Shown here: positions 27,130 to 35,113 of the stretch, piece after piece
How the letters are laid out: each line of letters opens with the position of its first letter
Numbering within the stretch: position 1 is the stretch's first letter
From: Flagellimonas algicola
GTDB lineage: Bacteria; Bacteroidota; Bacteroidia; Flavobacteriales; Flavobacteriaceae
Direction of reading: 5' to 3'
DNA: 64,000 nt
NCBI RefSeq assembly: GCF_005937185.1
Contig: NZ_VCNI01000001.1
Location: 1 to 64,000 of the forward strand
Translations under genes and position numbers: made by a program
The notes under the pieces: generated by a model
Seen by the model: only the letters and a program-made list of their open reading frames with translations
Databases searched by the model: none
What the model was told of the DNA's origin: nothing

Positions 27130-27606
27130 TCACTTGATTCTCCCATCGTGGAATCCTGCTCGTTTCCAATTTCCATTTTCGATTACCCATAGGTGTGTAA
27201 CCCTATACTGATTTTCAATGGTGTCTTGGGAAATTCTGTTCGTAACCAACACCCTGCCAGTGACTATGGCAAAATCCGTGTAATGGACAAAGCCCAAATC
27301 GCCCATTTCGTAGTGCAGCACTTCCAATTCGCCATTTGCTATACGAGCGTTTCTTTTTTTGAGATAGCTCAACCAAATTGATTTGTGAATCGCTTGGGAA
27401 GTTCCGTTGGTGTGCACATAAGTATCAGTTATCATGGAATCCAGGGTTTTGATATCTCCATGCTGGAATGCGGTATTGAATTTTTGCAATGCGACCAGGA
27501 GTTTTTCTTTGGATGCTGCTGAGGTTTCTTCAGATTTTGGGTTTGGTGAACAGTGTAGGAATAAAGCAACGGATAATGTAAATAGTATGATTTTGAAGGA
27601 GTTCAT
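27130..27606 (-). CDS. NTF2-like (SnoaL/DUF4440) lipoprotein
   Basis: A 158-residue lipoprotein with a leader ending FLHC (Cys19) and then a single NTF2-like cone-shaped domain: LQKFNTAFQHGDIKTLDSMI, TYVHTNGTSQ, a helix KSIWLSYLKKR, and paired strands ending VTHLWVIENGNWKRAGFHDG. This is the DUF4440/SnoaL-like pattern. Such domains bind small molecules or act as small enzymes; no specific activity can be assigned. It lies 3 bp downstream of the 113-residue gene at 27610-27951 on the same strand. Confidence 0.75.
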   Translation of the reverse strand: MNSFKIILFTLSVALFLHCSPNPKSEETSAASKEKLLVALQKFNTAFQHGDIKTLDSMITDTYVHTNGTSQAIHKSIWLSYLKKRNARIANGELEVLHYEMGDLGFVHYTDFAIVTGRVLVTNRISQDTIENQYRVTHLWVIENGNWKRAGFHDGRIK

Positions 27607-27609
27607 GGT

Positions 27610-27951
27610 TTATAGTTGTTCAAATACATTGATACCTATTTCTCCCGGTCTGGATTTCCAATCAAAATGCTCTGTCAGACGGAGTTTGCCTTCGGCGGTG
27701 ATTGAAAGTTGAGCTTTCGAACTCCCATTATCCAAAATACCATCCGTTTGAAGCTGGCAGTAGCTAAAGTTGAGAATTTCCTTTTTCAGTACCCCGATTA
27801 GAAACCCTTTGGCGATGTTTCCTCCAGAATATGAGGCTTGCACCTGAACATCTTGTTGCGAAAAGGAAAAGATGGTCTCATGGTTCACCACACCGTTTGC
27901 AGCGGTCTGTACCACGTTCATTTGAACATTATCCAAATCAAAAGAATTCAT
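27610..27951 (-). CDS. Small conserved beta-rich protein
   Basis: A 113-residue cytoplasmic-looking protein without a signal peptide. The pattern ETIFSFSQQDVQVQASYSGG, then GFLIGVLKKEILNFSYCQLQ, then GKLRLTEHFDWKSR, matches a small family often labelled N-acetylglutamate synthase in databases. The fold seems to be a small beta-sheet domain with no acetyltransferase motif, so I do not accept that name. Function unknown. Co-directional and nearly contiguous with the NTF2-like lipoprotein. Confidence 0.6.
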   Translation of the reverse strand: MNSFDLDNVQMNVVQTAANGVVNHETIFSFSQQDVQVQASYSGGNIAKGFLIGVLKKEILNFSYCQLQTDGILDNGSSKAQLSITAEGKLRLTEHFDWKSRPGEIGINVFEQL

Positions 27952-28109
27952 AGGAGACAGATTTGTGGATGATCCTGAAACACGCTGGGTCTACATAATC
28001 ATCCATTAAAAGTATTCGTTTAAGGATTACTTTCAAAACCAATTCCTAATTCCTCGGCTAGTTGTTAAATTATACCTATCCGTTAATTGCCTACCAAACA
28101 TATTTATAA

Positions 28110-28119
28110 TGTATATACA
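28110..28119. promoter_or_regulatory. TGTATATACA palindrome downstream of marR
   Basis: A perfect 10-bp palindrome 18 bp beyond the 3' end of the MarR gene, identical to the one just upstream of it. The flanking CAACA/TGTTG extends the identity in opposite orientation. Candidate MarR operator. Confidence 0.4.
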
Positions 28120-28137
28120 ACAAGAAAATTTACAATT

Positions 28138-28548
28138 TTACAGATTATTGATTTTGGATTCAAATTGTTGGAAGCTCTTAAGGTCATACCAACTGAGTAC
28201 GGCATGGATTTCATCCATCGCCATTTCCCAAACCGGACTTAGTTGCTCCACTCGTGCTTTCCCTTTTTTGGTGAGATTTATTTTGGGTCGGTTAGCTGGG
28301 CCTGTTTTGCTTACATATCCAGAGTTCACCAATCTAACCAGGTTTCTACTGAGCGAGGACCTTTCCAACGTCAGAAGCTGTGCGATTTGGTTTTGCTCTA
28401 TACTGCCAGTCTTATAAAGCGCCATCATAATGCTCAACTGATTTTCTGTAATATCAGCGTTTCCGAGATGTTTTCTATAGATGCCATCCAGTTTTCTGGA
28501 TAAACTCCTGACACGGGAACCCAAACAAGATTCAAATGTATAGTTCAT
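28138..28548 (-). CDS. MarR-family transcriptional regulator
   Basis: A 136-residue winged-helix repressor. The recognition region is seen in LSIMMALYKTGSIEQNQIAQ followed by LLTLERSSLSRNLVRLVNSG, and the wing in NRPKINLTKKGKARV. The longest frame begins at 28608, inside the end of the cyclase gene. I prefer the ATG at 28548 (MNYTFESC), because then the TGTATATACA palindrome at 28556-28565 lies directly in front of the gene instead of being translated; 28566 is an alternative. It reads away from the cyclase-DUF1080-isomerase group in the same direction and may control itself and that group (inference). The effector is unknown. Confidence 0.82.
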   Translation of the reverse strand: MNYTFESCLGSRVRSLSRKLDGIYRKHLGNADITENQLSIMMALYKTGSIEQNQIAQLLTLERSSLSRNLVRLVNSGYVSKTGPANRPKINLTKKGKARVEQLSPVWEMAMDEIHAVLSWYDLKSFQQFESKINNL

Positions 28549-28555
28549 ATTGTGT

Positions 28556-28565
28556 TGTATATACA
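28556..28565. promoter_or_regulatory. TGTATATACA palindrome at the marR start
   Basis: A perfect 10-bp palindrome 7 bp upstream of the preferred marR ATG. A second copy lies past the end of the gene. Position suggests autorepression. Confidence 0.5.
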
Positions 28566-28607
28566 TCACAAATCTAGTGATTTGTAGAATACATTCAAAA
28601 AAAATCA

Positions 28608-29426
28608 TTAAGGTAGTAGGGCAACAATCCTGAGGGGAGCCCCGCTACCACCTTGTATTTTCATAGGAAGGGCTACAATTTCAAAACCTTTAGGTGGTAG
28701 TTGATCTAAGTTGGTCAGATTTTCAAAGGCTGGGATGTTTTCTCCCAAAAGAATGACGTGACTTTTGAAATACTGGGATTGCCCATAATCTATGCTCGGT
28801 GTGTCAATTCCGATGGAACTGATATTTCGATTTTGGACAAGCCATTCTGCTGCTTCCGGGGAGAGTCCTGGAAAATGAAGCAGTTTAACGGCATGTTCAC
28901 CGCGTTCATTTGTTCCTAAATATTCCACTTTGTTGGGGTAGTATTGGGAAAAACCAGTTTGCAACAGGACAATACTGCCATCTGGAATTGGAATTCCATG
29001 TTGGTGTTCCCAATCTTTTAAATCCTGCACTGTGATTAAATAGTCAGGATTGTTCAATGCCTTGGAAGAAACGTCAATCTTGATGGCATCTCCGATGAGT
29101 TTGTCCAATGGTATTTGATCTACGGTCTTGCCGCTTTCTGAAAAATGGATAGGAGCGTCAATATGGGTACCCCCGTGTTCGGCAGTGCTAAAATTATAAG
29201 CAGAATAGTAGTAGCCTTTTTCTGTTTGGCCTTCAAAAACGGTATCCATTTCAAATTCTCGAGCGGTAACCCAATAAACCGTTTCATCTGAGTAGGCATG
29301 GGAAAGATCAACAAGTACTTTTTTTCCAGGTTGCTGTTGTGCTTGCTCATCAGGTTCAGCTGTTGGTCTCTGATTACATGCTACCAAAACCCAAAGGATC
29401 ATTAGATATGTCGAGACTTTTTTCAT
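28608..29426 (-). CDS. Exported cyclase-family lipoprotein (kynurenine formamidase-like)
   Basis: A 272-residue lipoprotein (leader ending VLVAC, Cys17) of the cyclase/KynB superfamily, metal-dependent amide or ester hydrolases. The signature HGGTHIDAPIHF (HxGTHxDxPxH) supplies the metal ligands. GSIVLLQTGFSQYYP and SSIGIDTPSID are also typical. Cytoplasmic KynB acts on N-formylkynurenine, but the lipid anchor here argues for an extracytoplasmic substrate. It is downstream of, and co-directional with, the DUF1080 and TIM-barrel genes (26-33 bp spacings), suggesting one operon of exported enzymes. Confidence 0.82.
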   Translation of the reverse strand: MKKVSTYLMILWVLVACNQRPTAEPDEQAQQQPGKKVLVDLSHAYSDETVYWVTAREFEMDTVFEGQTEKGYYYSAYNFSTAEHGGTHIDAPIHFSESGKTVDQIPLDKLIGDAIKIDVSSKALNNPDYLITVQDLKDWEHQHGIPIPDGSIVLLQTGFSQYYPNKVEYLGTNERGEHAVKLLHFPGLSPEAAEWLVQNRNISSIGIDTPSIDYGQSQYFKSHVILLGENIPAFENLTNLDQLPPKGFEIVALPMKIQGGSGAPLRIVALLP

Positions 29427-29452
29427 TTGGTACTTAGGGTTTCAGCTGTAAA

Positions 29453-30019
29453 TCAATCCAAGGGTTCCACGATAACATTCCTAAATTTAATCTTTCCCTT
29501 TCCGGCAGCTTGAAGGCCAATAAATCCTTGATCTAAGCTATTGTCTTGGTGATCAGCAGTTAGGGTGTCATTGACCCAAACTTCTATGCGATCGTTTTCA
29601 TTTTTTATTTTATAGGTATTCCATCTATTCAAAGTATTTACCTTGGCCAATGGAATTGCTTTTGTGGTCACAGAGCCGGTTCTAAAATCTTGATTGGGAT
29701 GCAAATCCCAGATATTGATTTCATGACAATCTGCCGCGTCAATGTTGTGCTCCTTGCACCTCAGAAACACCCCTGAATTGATAGTGCTATCCGGATAGAA
29801 TTCAAGTTTTAGTATAAAGTCTTTGTACATTTTATTGGTCATGACAAAGCCAGTTCCTTCCTCAATACTACCAACCAGTTCATTGTTGTTATGGGACCAT
29901 GAAGCATCACCTTTTTGGAACCAGTCATTGGTATTTTCTTGGAACAAATGTTCTTTATTAGTACAAGAAATAATAAGAGCAGATACTAGTATTACTAAAA
30001 AGAAAGGTTGATTTCTCAT
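29453..30019 (-). CDS. DUF1080 (3-keto-disaccharide hydrolase-like) lipoprotein
   Basis: A 188-residue lipoprotein (leader ending LIISC, Cys19) with a single DUF1080 concanavalin-like jelly roll: DFILKLEFYPDSTINSGVFL, CHEINIWDLHP and NRWNTYKIKNENDRIEVWV are diagnostic. Some DUF1080 proteins hydrolyse 3-keto-glycosides and others are binding modules. The neighbouring TIM-barrel isomerase family is often found with DUF1080 in sugar-oxidation loci, which supports a carbohydrate role here (inference). No oxidoreductase gene adjoins it. Confidence 0.85.
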   Translation of the reverse strand: MRNQPFFLVILVSALIISCTNKEHLFQENTNDWFQKGDASWSHNNNELVGSIEEGTGFVMTNKMYKDFILKLEFYPDSTINSGVFLRCKEHNIDAADCHEINIWDLHPNQDFRTGSVTTKAIPLAKVNTLNRWNTYKIKNENDRIEVWVNDTLTADHQDNSLDQGFIGLQAAGKGKIKFRNVIVEPLD

Positions 30020-30052
30020 TGATATAGAGGGTATTTGGTTACTTCTTCATTA

Positions 30053-30916
30053 TTACACATCACACCGTAAAAAACCATCTTTAAGTGCTTCTATTTTATC
30101 ATCCCAGGTTGGCAAAAATTCTTGAGCCACATAGCCGGTATATCCCGTATCCAAAATGGCCTTCATGATAGCCGGGTAGTACAATTCTTGGGAATCATCA
30201 ATTTCATGTCTTCCCGGAACCCCAGCGGTATGGTAATGCCCAAAGTAGGGGTGATAATTCTGAATGCTCCTTATGATATCACCTTCCTGTATTTGCATAT
30301 GGTAAATATCATAGAGCAATTTAAAATGGTCACTTCCCAAGTGCTTGCAAAGCTCTACGCCCCAAAGCGAACTATCGCACATGTAATCCGGATGGTTTAC
30401 TTGGTTGAAAAGTTCCATTTGAATGATGACCCCATATTTTTCAGCCAAAGGAATTATCTGTGAAAGTCCATCCACGCAATTTTGTAAACCCACATAATCG
30501 TTCATGCCATTTCGGTTACCACTGAAACAAATAAGATTGGTGTAGCCGGCATCAGCCACTTTCGGAATCATTTCGGTATAATTCTTTATGAGTACCTCAT
30601 GGTTTTTGGGGTCGTTCCAACCCTCTTCCAAACTAATTTCCGCACCGTTGCACATGGAACAATGGATATCATATTTTTTTAGGAGGTGCCAGTCTTTTGG
30701 ACCTATAAGGTCGATGGCCTTGATGCCCAATCCATTCAAAGTTTTAAGAAAATCCTCAAGCGGGATATCGCCAAAACACCATTGGCAAACGCTGTGATTA
30801 ATATTGTTTTTTAGTTTAAAGTCCTTGGTGGTTTCCATGTTTTGTGCGTTAACTTTGGTTGTTGCAATACCTGCAGCCCCTACGGCCGTGGTTGCAATGA
30901 AATTTCTTCTCTTCAT
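30053..30916 (-). CDS. Hydroxypyruvate isomerase-like TIM-barrel protein, exported
   Basis: A 287-residue protein of the xylose-isomerase-like AP-endonuclease-2 TIM-barrel superfamily, nearest to hydroxypyruvate isomerases (Hyi). The N-terminus MKRRNFIATTAVGAAGIA has a twin-arginine-type signal, so a folded periplasmic enzyme is likely. Barrel and metal-site motifs: QWCFGDIPLEDFL, IQMELFNQVNHPDYM, FKLLYDIYHMQIQEGD, HYHTAGVPGRHEID and YVAQEFLP. The Glu, Asp and His ligands of the family are present. It is the first gene of the isomerase-DUF1080-cyclase operon. Confidence 0.82.
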   Translation of the reverse strand: MKRRNFIATTAVGAAGIATTKVNAQNMETTKDFKLKNNINHSVCQWCFGDIPLEDFLKTLNGLGIKAIDLIGPKDWHLLKKYDIHCSMCNGAEISLEEGWNDPKNHEVLIKNYTEMIPKVADAGYTNLICFSGNRNGMNDYVGLQNCVDGLSQIIPLAEKYGVIIQMELFNQVNHPDYMCDSSLWGVELCKHLGSDHFKLLYDIYHMQIQEGDIIRSIQNYHPYFGHYHTAGVPGRHEIDDSQELYYPAIMKAILDTGYTGYVAQEFLPTWDDKIEALKDGFLRCDV

Positions 30917-30960
30917 GATGGATGGATTATTGAGGTTAAGATAGTACTTTAGGGATTGAT

Positions 30961-32911
<1,951 letters not shown>

Positions 32912-32954
32912 CGACCGGAAAAGCGCAGATAAAGATTTTCACTAAATAACTTTC

Positions 32955-34832
32955 ATGGAAGAAAAGAAACTGGACCTCAATTCCGTAATTGGATTTGTGT
33001 TGATTTTTGGAATACTCATTTTTATGTTTTACCAAAATCAACCTACACCAGAAGAATTGGAGGCCCAACAAGCGGAACAAGAACAGATTGAGGCAGCAGT
33101 GGAGCAGGAGGAGGTTGCCAATGAGCCAGACATCGAGACCCCTGCACCCATCAATACACAAGACTCTACCGCTGTGGCCAGCTATAAGAATTCGGTTGGG
33201 GCTTTTGGATACACCACTACCCAAGAAGGGACTACCAAATTGGAAAATGAAGTATTGTACTTGGAAGTTTCCAATAAGGGAGGGCAGATTATAGAGGCAC
33301 GAATGAAGAATTTTGTCACCTACGATTCTGTTCCTGTATACTTGGTAAAGGACGGCAATGCCAAATTTGCCTTGAATTTTACTTCTGCGGACAATCGGGT
33401 TTTGAACACGTCGGACCTCTATTTTGAACCTTCCATTTCCAACAACGGGGATAACCAAGTGCTTTCCATGAAAGCCAAGGTTTCCAACAGCCAGTTTTTG
33501 GAATATAGATACGAAATGAAACCCAATGACTATTTGTTGGGCTTTACCATAAGAACCCAAGGGTTGAATGGAGTAATCAATTCTGGAAGACCGATTGACT
33601 TGGAATGGGATTTAAAAGGGATACGACACGGGAAAAGTGTCAAGTATGAGAACCGATATACTCGTTTGACCTACAATCATGATGAAGGAAAGATCAGTAA
33701 GCTATCCGAGGGTAGTGAATTTGACGAGGAAACAGAGGAGGACATAAAATGGTTATCCTACAGGCAGCACTTCTTTAGCACAATTTTGGCTGCTGACACT
33801 CATTTTAAAACAGCTGAATTGAGTTCTCAAAACTTGGTGGAAGAGGAGAGCAAGGAAACTGAATTCACCAAGATTTATAAGACCAAGGCGCCTTTGGAGC
33901 TTCAGGGTGGGGAACTGTCCATGAACATGCACTGGTACTTTGGACCAACCGATGTAAAAGTTTTAGATCAATATAAGGATTTGGGATTGGCGGATACCAT
34001 TCCATACGGCTGGGGTATTTTCGGTTGGATCAATAGATATGTGTTTACGCCGTTCTATAATTTCTTGAGTTCCTTCTTGCCTTATGGAATCGCAATTATT
34101 GTGATGACCATTTTGGTTCGATTGGCTTTGTCACCGGTAACCTATAAGTCGTATCTCTCCCAGGCGAAGATGAAAGTCCTGAAACCTGAGATTACGGAGA
34201 TAAACGACAAGTACAAGGACAATGCCATGAAAAAGCAGCAAGAGACCATGAAGTTATATGGTAAAGCAGGCGTAAGTCCAATGAGTGGATGTATTCCGGC
34301 CTTGATGCAGTTACCTATTTTCTACGCGCTCTTTATGTTCTTCCCAACTTCTTTTGAATTGCGACAGAAATCATTTTTATGGGCAGAGGATCTGGCTTCT
34401 TACGATTCTATTTTTGAATGGACTACAAACATTCCGGTAATTTCCAGCTTCTACGGAAATCATGTGAGCCTTTTTCCCATATTGGCATCCATTGCTATTT
34501 TCTTCTATATGACTTTGACCACAGGTCAGACCATGCAGATGCAACAACAGCCTGGTATGCCCAACATGAAATTTATCATGTATCTCTCCCCACTGATCAT
34601 GTTGATTTTCTTCAACAATTATGCAAGTGGATTGAGTTTGTATTATTTCATCTCCAACTTGATTACCATCTTTATAATGTTGGCCATCAAGAATTATATC
34701 TTGGATGAGGATAAGATTCATGCACAAATCCAGGAGAACAAAAAGAAGCCGAAAAAGGAAAATAAATTCCAGAAAAAAATGCGGGAGATGATGGAACAGG
34801 CCGAGGAGCAAAAGAAGACCGGTAAAAGATAA
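32955..34832 (+). CDS. yidC: Membrane protein insertase YidC
   Basis: A 625-residue inner-membrane insertase. The N-terminal helix (about 9-26) is followed by a large periplasmic beta-sandwich domain (about 90-350: LYLEVSNKGGQIIEARMKNF, HWYFGPTDVKVLDQY). The conserved five-helix OxaI-like core comes next (GIAIIVMTILVRLALSPVTY carries the essential Arg; MQLPIFYALF; LSLYYFISNLITIF). A Lys-rich tail (NKKKPKKENKFQKK) may bind ribosomes. The Glu/Gln-rich stretch at 34-60 after helix 1 is a linker. Placement after pyrG is the usual flavobacterial order. Confidence 0.96.
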   Translation: MEEKKLDLNSVIGFVLIFGILIFMFYQNQPTPEELEAQQAEQEQIEAAVEQEEVANEPDIETPAPINTQDSTAVASYKNSVGAFGYTTTQEGTTKLENEVLYLEVSNKGGQIIEARMKNFVTYDSVPVYLVKDGNAKFALNFTSADNRVLNTSDLYFEPSISNNGDNQVLSMKAKVSNSQFLEYRYEMKPNDYLLGFTIRTQGLNGVINSGRPIDLEWDLKGIRHGKSVKYENRYTRLTYNHDEGKISKLSEGSEFDEETEEDIKWLSYRQHFFSTILAADTHFKTAELSSQNLVEEESKETEFTKIYKTKAPLELQGGELSMNMHWYFGPTDVKVLDQYKDLGLADTIPYGWGIFGWINRYVFTPFYNFLSSFLPYGIAIIVMTILVRLALSPVTYKSYLSQAKMKVLKPEITEINDKYKDNAMKKQQETMKLYGKAGVSPMSGCIPALMQLPIFYALFMFFPTSFELRQKSFLWAEDLASYDSIFEWTTNIPVISSFYGNHVSLFPILASIAIFFYMTLTTGQTMQMQQQPGMPNMKFIMYLSPLIMLIFFNNYASGLSLYYFISNLITIFIMLAIKNYILDEDKIHAQIQENKKKPKKENKFQKKMREMMEQAEEQKKTGKR

Positions 34833-34853
34833 TCCTTCACAAAAAAACAAAAA

Positions 34854-34880
34854 CTCCCCCAAGAACGTTGGGGGAGCTTT
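34854..34880. terminator. Stem-loop after yidC
   Basis: CTCCCCC (34854-34860) pairs with GGGGGAG (34870-34876). The T tract is weak on the plus strand, but the A-rich run before it makes a strong U tract for minus-strand transcripts. Confidence 0.65.
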
Positions 34881-35037
34881 CACCATTGATAGGTATAGTT
34901 TGGAAAGATTTGGGACTTCAAAGATGCCACTTAAAAGTTGCCCAAAAAATTAATAGTTGTCAAAGCAGCTATTTTGTATGGTAAAAGAGACCCGTTTTGA
35001 TGTGTCATCGACGAACGGTAAACCCTTATAGATAAAG

Positions 35038-35072
35038 GAACTCCCTTAAAGCAAATTAAGGGAGTTCTTTTG
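35038..35072. terminator. Perfect 12-bp hairpin terminator
   Basis: GAACTCCCTTAA (35038-35049) pairs perfectly with TTAAGGGAGTTC (35056-35067) around an AGCAAA loop and is followed by TTTT. It lies 47 bp past the end of the minus-strand FAS1 gene and can serve both strands. Confidence 0.75.
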
Positions 35073-35113
35073 TAATATTTGACCTACAAAATAAATCTGT
35101 ATGGCCCATGGTT

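Noticed and set aside
28549..28608. MarR start at 28608 (20 more residues)
   Set aside because: The extension overlaps the operator-like palindrome and the region after the cyclase stop, and has no family similarity; 28548 or 28566 is more likely.
34992..35018. CCGTTTTG at 34992 as a third copy of the 21-bp-repeat operator
   Set aside because: It is a single copy in an inverted, not direct, arrangement, with no matching unit 21 bp away.
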